Positions 46,351 through 55,103 of a stretch of DNA of 64,000 nt are shown here, one piece after another. A program made the translations under genes and the position numbers. Each line of letters starts with the position of its first letter. Position 1 is the first letter of the stretch. This DNA comes from CBDIHP01 sp965279195 (GTDB taxonomy: Bacteria > Planctomycetota > Planctomycetia > Isosphaerales > Isosphaeraceae), in contig CBDIHP010000041.1 in the NCBI GenBank assembly GCA_965279195.1, positions 186,001 through 250,000 on the forward strand, written 5' to 3'. Below the pieces are notes generated by a model that made no database searches, was not told the origin of the DNA, and saw nothing but the letters and a program-made list of their open reading frames with translations.

Positions 46351-48423
46351 TCAATCGTGGAAGTCTTCCAGCCGCAGGCCGGGCTTCTGGCCGGCGGGTT
46401 TCGGCTTGGAGGCGGGGGCGACGCCGGGGATCTCGGGGGTGCGGATCATCTGGGGGAGGAGTTCGTCGATGTTCACGTCCCACTTCATCTGGCCGATCTG
46501 GACGACGGCCACTTTCTTCTTGATATCCAGCTTCACCACCCGGCCGGGTCGGTCGTAGCCGAAGCGGGGGACGACCACGCGGTCGCCGGGCTGGAGCCGC
46601 GCGCGGGCCTCAACGAGTCGGGCGTCGTTCTCCTGCTGGCGCTGGAGGTCGGTGAGCCGCTGCGAGAGGGCCTCGCGGCTCCGCTCGGCCTCGGCCTGGG
46701 CGGCCAGGGCGGCGATCCGGGCGTCCTCGGCCTCCTTGCGGAGCTTCTGGACGATCTCGAACTCGGGGACCGCGTCCCCCTGGTTCTGCCGGAGATACCG
46801 GGCCGCCCGGTCCACCAGGTGCCCCGCCAGGTCGAGCCGCCGGGCGATCTGGAGCGCGTTCGACTGGCCGATGTCGCCGATGTGGATCCGGTACTTTGGC
46901 CGCAGGGTCTCCAGGTCGAACTCGACCGCCGCGTTCTCCGCCCTCGGATTGGTGAAGGCGTATGTTTTCAAGTCTCCGATGTGGGTCGTCACCATCGCCA
47001 GGCAGCCGTGGGAGTCGATCTCGTCGAGGATCGCCCGGCCGAGTGCCGCCCCCTCGGCCGGGTCGGTCCCGGCCCCCATCTCGTCGAGAAGGACCAGTGA
47101 GTTCTCATTCACCTGCGCGAAGATCTGTGAGATCCTTCTCACGTGCGACGAGAACGTCGACAGCGACTGCTGCAGGCTCTGCTCGTCGCCGATGTCGGCG
47201 AGGATATGATCGAAAATGGGCAACTGCGAACCCTGATGCGCCGGGATGTGCAGCCCGCACTGGGCCATCACGGCCAGCAGGCCCACCGTCTTGAGGGCCA
47301 CCGTCTTGCCGCCGGTGTTCGGGCCGGTGATGACCAGGATCTTGAATTGGATGCCGAGATGAACATCGATCGGCGTGACGACCCGGGGCTCGGGCGGCTT
47401 CGGGGGGGCAGGGGGCGGTTCTTCGGGTATGGCCGACGCATCGGCATCGGCCGGCGGGGGCTCGGGCTTCGGCGGCGGGGCCCGGAAGATCGATTCCAGG
47501 ATCGGGTGCCGCGCCCCCCGGATGGCCAGGCGGCCCTCGGTGTTCAGGTCGGGCGGGGTCATCCGGTAGTCCAGGCTGTACCTCGCGCGGGCGTAGACCA
47601 GATCGAGGCCGGCCATGATCTCCAGGGTCGCCAGGAGGTCGTCGGCCACCTGCCCGACCTGGGCACTCAGCCATTTGAGGATCCGCCGGATCTCCTTGGC
47701 TTCCTTGGCCCGCAGGAACGAGAGTTGGGCCGAATTTTCGGCGATGGCCTGTGGCTCGACGTAGACGGTCTCGTTGCTGGCGCTGGTGCGGTGGACGGAG
47801 CCCTGGATCTCGCCCCGGTGGTCCTTGTCGATGGGCAGCACGTAATGGTGGCCGACCATCGTGAAGTTGGGGTAGCGGAGGATCCGCTTGATCTCCGGCG
47901 ACCGCAGCATGCGTCGGAGGGTCTCCTGGATCTTCTCCTCGACCTGCCCCATCTCGCGGCGGATGGCCGAGAGCCGGCGGCTCGCCGTATCGAGGATCTT
48001 GCCCCGCTCATCCAGGCACGACCGGATCGCGTTGGCGACCGCTTCGAAATGCCCGACGGTGGTCCGGAGCCCGCCGAGCCTGGGGAACTCGTCGCCGATG
48101 CGGTCGAGCCAGGCGTCGAGGTTGGCGATGGCGACGAGGCTCTCGACCACGGCCGAGAGGTCCTCCGGATCCAGGCTCCCTCCGACCTGGGCCCGCCTCA
48201 CGTGACCGCGAATGTCCTTCAAACCGCCGAACGGGGGATTCAAACCCGAGGACAGGGCGTCGGCCATCTCGGTGGTGAGGGCCTGGTGATTGCGGACCTC
48301 GCCCGGGTCGCGGCTGGGTACCATCCGACGCGCAGCATCCTTGCCGAGCGAGCAGGCCGCGTTCCCCGCGACCAGCTCCCGGATGGTGTCGAACTCCAGC
48401 AAATTCAGCGTGTGCGTGTCCAT
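46351..48423 (-). CDS. mutS2: MutS2-family ATPase lacking the Smr domain
   Basis: MutS2 proteins limit recombination or rescue collided ribosomes. From ATG 48423 the product is 690 residues. It has the MutS2 core ('TLNLLEFDTIRELVAG', 'NFTMVGHHYVLPID', 'SASNETVYVEPQAI'), Walker A 'GPNTGGKT' at 367-374, 'SLVLLDEMGAGTDPAEGAAL' and a coiled coil near 580-625. A KOW-like segment follows ('LQPGDRVVVPRFG'), but the C-terminal Smr nuclease domain is absent; the protein stops after 'LRLEDFHD'. A Pro-rich insert (about 315-347) sits just before the ATPase domain. Confidence 0.92.
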   Translation of the reverse strand: MDTHTLNLLEFDTIRELVAGNAACSLGKDAARRMVPSRDPGEVRNHQALTTEMADALSSGLNPPFGGLKDIRGHVRRAQVGGSLDPEDLSAVVESLVAIANLDAWLDRIGDEFPRLGGLRTTVGHFEAVANAIRSCLDERGKILDTASRRLSAIRREMGQVEEKIQETLRRMLRSPEIKRILRYPNFTMVGHHYVLPIDKDHRGEIQGSVHRTSASNETVYVEPQAIAENSAQLSFLRAKEAKEIRRILKWLSAQVGQVADDLLATLEIMAGLDLVYARARYSLDYRMTPPDLNTEGRLAIRGARHPILESIFRAPPPKPEPPPADADASAIPEEPPPAPPKPPEPRVVTPIDVHLGIQFKILVITGPNTGGKTVALKTVGLLAVMAQCGLHIPAHQGSQLPIFDHILADIGDEQSLQQSLSTFSSHVRRISQIFAQVNENSLVLLDEMGAGTDPAEGAALGRAILDEIDSHGCLAMVTTHIGDLKTYAFTNPRAENAAVEFDLETLRPKYRIHIGDIGQSNALQIARRLDLAGHLVDRAARYLRQNQGDAVPEFEIVQKLRKEAEDARIAALAAQAEAERSREALSQRLTDLQRQQENDARLVEARARLQPGDRVVVPRFGYDRPGRVVKLDIKKKVAVVQIGQMKWDVNIDELLPQMIRTPEIPGVAPASKPKPAGQKPGLRLEDFHD

Positions 48424-48593
48424 GACCCCTCGCGACCCGGCCCGACCCCGCCGGGCATCCGTCCCCTGGGAACGGACCCGGTCCAGCAGCGACACGGCCG
48501 ACCCCGACCGGGTTCGCCCGCAAGTCCCATTATCGCAAACCCGGCAAGGGGCCGGAAATGACGAAGCGACCTGGCTTCGACCTGTTTAGAGCC

Positions 48594-48719
48594 AGTTCGT
48601 GTGCCACTGGCTTGCCCGTGCCGGCACCTGCGCGGCTTGGTCGAAACCACCGGGGCATTCGAAACACAGCGACCGTCCGGAGGCGTCCGTCGCACTGGCA
48701 AGCCAGTGGCACACGAACT
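48594..48719. repeat. Family-3 long inverted repeat
   Basis: 126 bp flanked by perfect 23-bp inverted arms (48594-48616 and 48697-48719), beginning AGTTCGTGTGCCACTGGC. It lies in the 329-base gap between the mutS2 start and the HEAT-gene stop. The 80-bp middle has no open frame of note. Only one copy is in this window. Confidence 0.85.
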
Positions 48720-48752
48720 GACTCCAAACGGCGCGAGTTTTTTTTGCTCCGA

Positions 48753-49448
48753 TCAGCGGCGACGGTTCGGAGTGGTCTCGACGGGCCTGGCAGCGAGCTG
48801 CTGGAGCCTGGGCCGCCAGGCTTCGGGGTCGACGCCCATATCGACGCCGGTGATGGTCCGGAGGGACTGGAGCGAGGCGTAGCGGATGGCGGGGTCGTCG
48901 TGCTCCATGCCACGGAGCAGGGTGTCGTAGATCCGCTCGTCGGCGGTGCGGAGCTGGCCGATGCCTTCGGTGGCGGCGATCCGGCACTCGATCTGGGTGT
49001 CGGTGCTCATCATCGCGGCGAGCTTGACGGCGTCCTCGGGGGTCCCGACCTTGCCCAGGGCGCGATAGGCCTCGGCCCGGATCAGGGGATCGGGGTCGTC
49101 GGCCGCCTTGCGCAGGGCGTCTCGGGAGCGGGGGTCGCGGAGCTCGCCCAGGGTCCGGCAGATGATGGCCCGGGTGGCCGAGGGTTCGGCCTCGCCGCCG
49201 AGTTTCGGGACCAGGACGTCCACCGCCTTGGCCTTCTGCTGCTCGTCGTCGTAGCAGCGCGGCGAGGCCAGCAGCTCGTAGGCCTTGTAGCGGTCGTTGG
49301 GGTCGGGGTTTTCCTTGATCCGGCGCAGGTAGGACGCGGCGGTCGTGCCGTAGAAGCTGCCGCATCCCGCCTGGGCCGACAGCAGCGTCAGGCCGAGCCC
49401 GGTCACGGCGAACCATCGGATCCACGACTGCGGTTTCGACTCGTCCAT
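48753..49448 (-). CDS. HEAT-repeat protein with lipoprotein-like signal
   Basis: 231 residues. A hydrophobic N-terminus ('WFAVTGLGLTLLSAQAGCGS') ends in a Cys that could be lipidated, though the -3 residue is Gln rather than Leu. The rest consists of HEAT-like helical repeats ('ATRAIICRTLGELRDPRSRD', 'PLIRAEAYRALGKVGTPED', 'IECRIAATEGIGQL', 'PAIRYASLQSLRTITG'). Such proteins act as scaffolds, and no enzyme motif is present. Likely anchored on the periplasmic side. Confidence 0.82.
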   Translation of the reverse strand: MDESKPQSWIRWFAVTGLGLTLLSAQAGCGSFYGTTAASYLRRIKENPDPNDRYKAYELLASPRCYDDEQQKAKAVDVLVPKLGGEAEPSATRAIICRTLGELRDPRSRDALRKAADDPDPLIRAEAYRALGKVGTPEDAVKLAAMMSTDTQIECRIAATEGIGQLRTADERIYDTLLRGMEHDDPAIRYASLQSLRTITGVDMGVDPEAWRPRLQQLAARPVETTPNRRR

Positions 49449-49739
49449 GAGCCTTCGCCCTGCCCCTGGACCGGGGCGTCAGGTGTTCCGGGACCCACCG
49501 TGGACGGCGGATCCTTCCGCGTCTCGGCGGTCGTTTCTGGGGGAAATCCGGTTCGAACGAGGGGTACAACTCGGAGGCGGGGCGCAGGGGGCTCGTCCGG
49601 ACAGACGCGGGAGTTTAGCCCGAGCCCGGCAAACCGCCAAGCCCAGTTGCCCGACCGTGGAAACCCCGCCGCGCGGAGGCTATCCTGGGGCCCTGGGCAG
49701 TCCGGGTGGACGCAATCGATCGGGAAGGACGCATCAGCG

Positions 49740-50795
49740 ATGAGCGAATTGAATCGGCGCACGTTCCTGGCGGCGGCGGGGATGCTCAGCCTGGGGGCGA
49801 CGGCCATCGGGGCGACTCCGAAGAAAGAGCCCGGCAAGAAGAAGCCCGTCGTGGTGTCGAGCGCCAACGGCCTGCGCTCGGTCGAGAAGGCGATGGAACT
49901 GATCAAGGCCGGGTTCGACCCGCTCGACGCCGCCATCGCCGGCATCGCCATCGTCGAGGAGGACCCCTCGGACCGGACCGTCGGACTGGGCGGCATCCCC
50001 AACGAGGACGGCGTGGTCGAGCTCGACGCCGCCGTCATGCACGGCCCGACCCACGGCGCGGGCTCGGTGGCCTCGCTGCGGAACATCATGCACCCCTCCG
50101 CCGTGGCCCGCCTCGTCATGAAGCGGACCGACCACAGCCTGCTGGTGGGCGAGGGGGCGCTCAGGTTTGCACGTTCTCACGGGTTCACGGAGACGAACCT
50201 CCTCACCGAGGACTCCCGCAAGATCTGGCTGCACTGGAAGGAGACGCACAGCAAGGAGGACGACCGGATCCCGCCGCCGGACGACGAGCTCGACCCGGTT
50301 GTCCGCGAATTCTTCGGGATCCGCAAGCACGGCACGATCCACTGCTCGGCCCTGGACACCCACGGCGACCTGGGCTGCACGACCTCGACCTCGGGCCTGT
50401 TCTACAAGATCCCCGGGCGTGTCGGCGACAGCCCGATCTTCGGCGCGGGCCTGTATCTCGACAACGAGGTCGGGTCCGCCGGTTCCACCGGACGGGGCGA
50501 GGCGAACCTCGCGAACCTGTCGAGCTTCCTGATCGTCGAGGGCCTCAAGCGAGGCGCGACGCCGAAGGATGCGTTGATGGAAGCCTGCAAGCGGATCGCC
50601 GCGCACACGAAGTACCCCAGGCTCCGCGACGCCAAGGGCCGGCCGAACTTCGACGTCAAGTTCTACTGCGTCACCAGGGACGGCAAGTACGCCGGCGCCT
50701 CCCTCTGGGCCGGGGCCAAGATGGCCGTTCATGACGGTGACTCGGCGAAGCTCGTCGATTGCATCTCGCTCTACGACGAGCCCGCGCCGGAGTGA
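49740..50795 (+). CDS. N4-(beta-N-acetylglucosaminyl)-L-asparaginase family hydrolase, TAT-exported
   Basis: An Ntn-hydrolase that cleaves the sugar-asparagine bond of glycoproteins or related isoaspartyl substrates. The N-terminus 'MSELNRRTFLAAAGMLSLGA' is a TAT signal. Residues 'VGLGGIPNEDGVVELDAAVM' and the autocleavage site 'KHGTIHCSALD' with nucleophile T199 are typical, as is 'DNEVGSAGSTGRGEANL' downstream. Length is 351 residues. It would mature into alpha and beta chains outside the cytoplasm. A family-2 repeat follows 25 bases after the stop. Confidence 0.92.
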   Translation: MSELNRRTFLAAAGMLSLGATAIGATPKKEPGKKKPVVVSSANGLRSVEKAMELIKAGFDPLDAAIAGIAIVEEDPSDRTVGLGGIPNEDGVVELDAAVMHGPTHGAGSVASLRNIMHPSAVARLVMKRTDHSLLVGEGALRFARSHGFTETNLLTEDSRKIWLHWKETHSKEDDRIPPPDDELDPVVREFFGIRKHGTIHCSALDTHGDLGCTTSTSGLFYKIPGRVGDSPIFGAGLYLDNEVGSAGSTGRGEANLANLSSFLIVEGLKRGATPKDALMEACKRIAAHTKYPRLRDAKGRPNFDVKFYCVTRDGKYAGASLWAGAKMAVHDGDSAKLVDCISLYDEPAPE

Positions 50796-50820
50796 CCGTC
50801 ATCGGCCGCACGCGGTCTCC

Positions 50821-50975
50821 GCGCCGGGCGCGGGTCTCCAGACCCCGCCCCCGCCGTGACCGAAGGGGACCAGCGAACCGGGTCTCCAGACCCATGTCGA
50901 ACCGGTCTGGAGACCCGATTCGGTGGTACGGCCCGGCGGATGTTGGGCCGGGGTTTGGAGACCCGCGCCCAGCGC
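50821..50975. repeat. Family-2 palindromic repeat, copy C
   Basis: 155 bp with outer arms of the GCGCGGGTCTCCAGACCCCG type and inner GGGTCTCCAGACCC/GGTCTGGAGACCC. It separates the convergent asparaginase-family gene and the Lys/Ala-rich gene. Confidence 0.88.
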
Positions 50976-51016
50976 CTCGCGTTCCTCTCGCCGGAGAAGG
51001 TCGATTTGAAGATTGA

Positions 51017-51502
51017 TCAAGACGTGATCAGTTTTTCACCTGCCTTGGAGATCACATACCGATAGGTGCCCGAGGCCTTGTCTTTGGCGCCCTTCTTGAT
51101 GAGCTTCTTCTCCAGGAGCGACTCCAGCGACTTTTGCTCGGCCTTCCTGCTGGTGAGATAGCCGGCGGAATCGGCGGAGATGGCCTTGAGGAATTCCTTC
51201 TGCTTGTCGGTGACCTTGACCGCCGGCGCGACGGGCTTGGGGGCCTTGGCGGGCTTGGCCTCGGCCTTGGGTTCCGGGGCCGGGGCAGGCGTGGGGGCCG
51301 CCTCGGCTTTGGCTTTTGCCTTCAGCTTGGGGGCCTTCTTCGCCGGGGCCTCGGCCACGACGACGGGTGCCGGGGCGGGTTCCGGGGCCGGAGGCGGGGC
51401 GGCCTCGGCGGCCTTCGCCCTGGGCTTCGATTTCGGCTTCTTCAACGCCTCGCTCGCGACGGCCGGAGCGCTCTCCGCCGCCTTCGACTTCTTGACCGCC
51501 AT
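51017..51502 (-). CDS. Lys/Ala/Pro-rich protein with a small C-terminal helical domain
   Basis: 161 residues from ATG 51502. Residues 1 to about 95 are low-complexity Lys/Ala/Pro/Glu ('KKPKSKPRAKAAEAAPPP'), resembling histone-H1-like bacterial tails. Residues about 97-161 look like a compact winged-helix-like unit ('VTDKQKEFLKAISADSAGYL', 'EKKLIKKGAKDKASGTYRYV'). The composition suggests a nucleoid- or RNA-associated protein, but the C-terminal family is not recognised. Confidence 0.72.
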   Translation of the reverse strand: MAVKKSKAAESAPAVASEALKKPKSKPRAKAAEAAPPPAPEPAPAPVVVAEAPAKKAPKLKAKAKAEAAPTPAPAPEPKAEAKPAKAPKPVAPAVKVTDKQKEFLKAISADSAGYLTSRKAEQKSLESLLEKKLIKKGAKDKASGTYRYVISKAGEKLITS

Positions 51503-51764
51503 GATGCACCTCTCAGGATGAAGGAACGACGGGGCAGGCACGACCCGCGCGAGCCGGGGGATTCCGTCCTCGCGCGGGCGTCTCCGGATATCGTACAACA
51601 AGGAATCCAAGAAATCTGAGATCATTCGCGCAAGGATCTGGACCCGCGTCGGAGCATCCGATACAGCCGGACCACTTTCGCGCGAGACGAGGCTTTTTGG
51701 CCTTGCGACGTGATTCCAGGGGGCGGTTGTGGGACAATCCCCGGGTCGAGGGGATGCGACCCAT

Positions 51765-51905
51765 GGAGTGCGGAAGCTCGCTTCCGCTGTCGTGAGGCGG
51801 GAGCTTGCTCCCGAGAGGACGCGATGAGACAGAGCGTTTCACTTCGATGCGGGGCGCGGAGCAAGCTTCGCGAGAACAGAGCGGAAGCAAGCTTCCGCAC
51901 TCCGG
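51765..51905. repeat. Family-1 palindromic repeat, copy 3, inside a coding start
   Basis: 141 bp in the same orientation as copy 1, with terminal palindromes GCGGAAGCTCGCTTCCGC and GCGGAAGCAAGCTTCCGC. The last 82 bases overlap the first 27 codons of the amidohydrolase fusion gene, including its only plausible ATG. Confidence 0.85.
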
Positions 51906-54900
51906 GCAGTCTGATCGCGCTCGTCTTGGTCGTCGTGCCTTTCTTCATGGCGGCCTCGGACAAGGCTCCATCGAACCAGGAAATCGTGCTCCGGAACGGC
52001 CGCATCATCGACGGGACGGGGGCGAAGGAGACGGCGGGGGACATCCTGATCCGGGGCGATCGGATCGCGGCGATCGGGAAGGTGGAGGTCGGGCGGGATA
52101 CGAAGGTTGTCGACATCAAGGGCCTCGTCGTCGCGCCGGGTTTCATCGATCTGCATACGCATTCGGACGGGCCGATCGTGGTGCCGGCGACCCGGGCGAA
52201 CCGGAACTATCAGTTCCAGGGGGTGACCACGGTCGTGACGGGGAACTGCGGGTCGGGGCCGATCGACGTCAAGGAATTCTTCGAGAAGATCGACCGCGAG
52301 GGGGCGGGGACGAATGTGATCCACCTCGTGCCGCTCGGGAGCGTCCGGGGTTCGGTGCTGGGGAACGGCGACCCGAATGTCACGGCCGACGCGGTCAAGA
52401 AGATGGCCGGGATCGTGGACCGGGGGATGAAGGCCGGCGCCTGGGGCGTGTCGTCGGGGCTCATCTATCTGCCGGGTCGTTATGCGAAGACCGAAGAACT
52501 GATCGCGATGGCGAAGGTCGCCGCGAAGTACGGCGGGATCTACGCCAGCCACATCCGCGACGAGTCGGCCGGGCTGCTCGACTCGGTCAATGAGGCGATT
52601 CGCATCGGCAAGGAAGGCGGCCTGCCCGCGCATGTCTCGCACATCAAGGCGGCGGGCAAGCAGTTCTGGGGCGACATGAGCAAGGCCCTGGATGCGATCA
52701 AGGCCGCCCGCGCGAAGGGGCAGGACATCACGGCGGATCAGTATCCGTACATCGCGTCGAGCACCCAGCTCGCGGCGATGGTCGTGCCGCACTGGGCGAG
52801 GCAGGGGAACGCCGCCGAGTTCACTCGGATCGCCGCCGACCCGGTGCGCGGCAAGAAGCTCCGCGAGGAGATCGAGGTTGAGCTGGCCGACAACGAGGGC
52901 GGCAAGATGATCCGGATCGCCCGCTACAGTTCGACGCCCTCGCGCGTCGGCAAGAATCTCATCGAGATCGCCCGGGCCGAGAACACGACCCCGCTCGAAG
53001 TCGTGCTCGACATCGAACGGCACGGCGGGGCCCAGTCGATCCGGTTCAACATGAACGAGGACGACGTCAAGCTTGCGATGGCCGCCGACTTCGTGGCGAC
53101 GGCCTCCGACGGCTCGTCGCACCTCCCCGGCCGGGGCGACAAGCCGCACCCTCGGGCCTACGGGACCTTCCCGCGCAAGATTCGCTACGCCCTGGACGAC
53201 AAGGTCATCACCCTCGAACAGGCCGTCCGCTCCAACTCCGGCCTGCCCGCCGAGATCCTCCGGCTGCCGGACCGGGGCAAGATCAAGGTCGGCTATGTTG
53301 CCGATCTGGTGATCTTCGACCCGAAGACGTTCCGCGACGCCGCCACGTTCGACAACCCCACCCAGTACGCCAAGGGGCTTGTTCACCTGATCGTCAATGG
53401 CGTCCCCGCGATCGTGGATGGGAAGCCGAAGAACGTCCTGCCGGGCAAGGTCCTGCGCCTGAACGAGGACGGGGCCCCGACCAGGATCCTCAAGGCCGCC
53501 CGCATCTGGACCGGCGACCCGGAAAAACCCTGGGCCGAGGCGGTCGCCATCCGGGGTTCGGAGGTCGTGGCCGTCGGATCGGCGAAGGAAGTTGAGGCGC
53601 TCAAGGGGCCGAACACGAGGGTGATCGCCTTTGAAAAAGGCTTCGCGATGCCGGGTCTGATCGACGCCCACGGTCACGTCTCCGACCTGGGGGCGAACGC
53701 CGAGGAGGTCGACCTGCGAGGCGTGGCGAGCCTGGACGCGGTCCGGGCGAAGATCAAGGCGGCGATCGAGGCGAACCCGGGGGACTCCTGGATCCGAGGG
53801 GCCAACTGGGACCAGACCCTCTGGCCGGGCGGCAAGTTCCCGACGGCGTCCGACCTCGACTCGGTGTCATCGAATCGCCCGGTCTGGCTGAGGCGAGTGG
53901 ACGGCCATGCGGGCTGGGCGAACTCGGAGGCGCTCCGGCGAGCCAAGGTCGATGAGAATTCCAAGGCACCGAGTGATGGACAGATCCTCAAGGATGACAA
54001 GGGGAAGCCGACCGGGGTGTTCATCGATGGTGCGATGTGGCTGGTGGGCCAGGCGGTGCCGGCGTCGCCCCGGGCGGACCTGGAGCGTCGGATCCTGGCG
54101 GCGCAGAAGATCCTGCTCGAAAATGGATTGACGGGTGTGCATGACGCGGGGCTTTCCCGGCTGGAGATCGAGGCGTATCGGGCGCTCGATCGGGCGGGCA
54201 AGCTGAAGGTCCGGATCTACGGGATGGCCAGCCCGCCGGGGGGCAAGGAGGTCGAGTTCGTCAGCAACCCGCCGCCCAAGGGGAGGCCGGAGGACCGCTT
54301 CAAGCTGAGGGCGATCAAGCTGTTCATCGACGGCGCGATGGGCTCCAGGGGCGCGCTCATGTTCGAGCCTTACTCGGACGACCCGCACAACAAGGGCCTG
54401 CTGCTGATCGAGCCCGACGTCCTCCAGAAGACCACGAAGGCGGCCCTCGAACACGGCTGGCAGGTCTGCATTCACGCGATCGGCGACAAGGGGAACGCCC
54501 TGGTTCTCGACGCGTTCGAGGCGGCGCTCAAGGCGGTGCCCAAGGCGCGGGATCCCAGGCTGCGGATCGAACACGCGCAGGTGGTCCGGAAGGCCGATGT
54601 GGCGCGGTTCAAGGCCCTCGGCGTGATCGCGTCGATGCAGCCGTCACATTCGTCGGACGACATGCGATGGGCGGACGCCCGCCTCGGCCCCGGCCGGGTG
54701 GATGGGGCGTATGCCTGGAAGTGGTTCCTGGATGCGAATGTGCCGATGGCGTTCGGGAGCGACTTCCCGGTCGAGATCGTCAGCCCGTTCTGGGGCATCT
54801 ACGCCGGCCTCACCCGGCAGGATGAGAAGGGCCTGCCCGCGAACGGTTGGCATCCCGACCAGAAGCTATCGCTCGACGAGACCTTGCGCGGGTTCACGGC

Positions 54901-55057
54901 CGGGGCCACCTACGCCTCGTTCGACGAGGATCGCATCGGCGTCCTCCGGCCCGGCATGAAGGCCGACATCACGGTCCTCGACCGCGACCCCGGCAAGGTC
55001 CCCGCGCTCGACATCCTCAAGACCAAGGTCCTCGCCACGATCATCGACGGCCAGTAG
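51824..55057 (+). CDS. Fused D-aminoacylase-like and YtcJ-like amidohydrolases
   Basis: 1077 residues from ATG 51824, which lies inside a family-1 repeat. The first 27 residues are repeat-derived and basic, then 'SLIALVLVVVPFFMAASD' forms the hydrophobic part of a signal peptide. The first half (to about 540) is a D-aminoacylase/N-acyl-D-amino-acid deacylase: 'GFIDLHTHSDGP', 'TGNCGSGPIDV', 'YASHIRDESAG', 'HVSHIKAAGKQFW', 'ASDGSSHLPGRG'. The second half is an amidohydrolase-3/YtcJ protein: 'PGLIDAHGHVSDLG', 'LFIDGAMGSRGALMFEPYSD', 'VCIHAIGDKGN', 'RIEHAQVV', 'FGSDFPVE'. Both metal sites look complete. Probably a secreted deacylase of D-amino-acid or peptide material. Confidence 0.88.
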   Translation: MRQSVSLRCGARSKLRENRAEASFRTPGSLIALVLVVVPFFMAASDKAPSNQEIVLRNGRIIDGTGAKETAGDILIRGDRIAAIGKVEVGRDTKVVDIKGLVVAPGFIDLHTHSDGPIVVPATRANRNYQFQGVTTVVTGNCGSGPIDVKEFFEKIDREGAGTNVIHLVPLGSVRGSVLGNGDPNVTADAVKKMAGIVDRGMKAGAWGVSSGLIYLPGRYAKTEELIAMAKVAAKYGGIYASHIRDESAGLLDSVNEAIRIGKEGGLPAHVSHIKAAGKQFWGDMSKALDAIKAARAKGQDITADQYPYIASSTQLAAMVVPHWARQGNAAEFTRIAADPVRGKKLREEIEVELADNEGGKMIRIARYSSTPSRVGKNLIEIARAENTTPLEVVLDIERHGGAQSIRFNMNEDDVKLAMAADFVATASDGSSHLPGRGDKPHPRAYGTFPRKIRYALDDKVITLEQAVRSNSGLPAEILRLPDRGKIKVGYVADLVIFDPKTFRDAATFDNPTQYAKGLVHLIVNGVPAIVDGKPKNVLPGKVLRLNEDGAPTRILKAARIWTGDPEKPWAEAVAIRGSEVVAVGSAKEVEALKGPNTRVIAFEKGFAMPGLIDAHGHVSDLGANAEEVDLRGVASLDAVRAKIKAAIEANPGDSWIRGANWDQTLWPGGKFPTASDLDSVSSNRPVWLRRVDGHAGWANSEALRRAKVDENSKAPSDGQILKDDKGKPTGVFIDGAMWLVGQAVPASPRADLERRILAAQKILLENGLTGVHDAGLSRLEIEAYRALDRAGKLKVRIYGMASPPGGKEVEFVSNPPPKGRPEDRFKLRAIKLFIDGAMGSRGALMFEPYSDDPHNKGLLLIEPDVLQKTTKAALEHGWQVCIHAIGDKGNALVLDAFEAALKAVPKARDPRLRIEHAQVVRKADVARFKALGVIASMQPSHSSDDMRWADARLGPGRVDGAYAWKWFLDANVPMAFGSDFPVEIVSPFWGIYAGLTRQDEKGLPANGWHPDQKLSLDETLRGFTAGATYASFDEDRIGVLRPGMKADITVLDRDPGKVPALDILKTKVLATIIDGQ

Positions 55058-55103
55058 GGCGGTTACCGCCCACCAGACCCATTGATGATGGCGTGTACTT
55101 CTC

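Noticed and set aside
22923..51905. CRISPR-like array
   Set aside because: The repeats are long palindromic elements many kilobases apart, not short direct repeats with regular spacers, and no cas genes are present.
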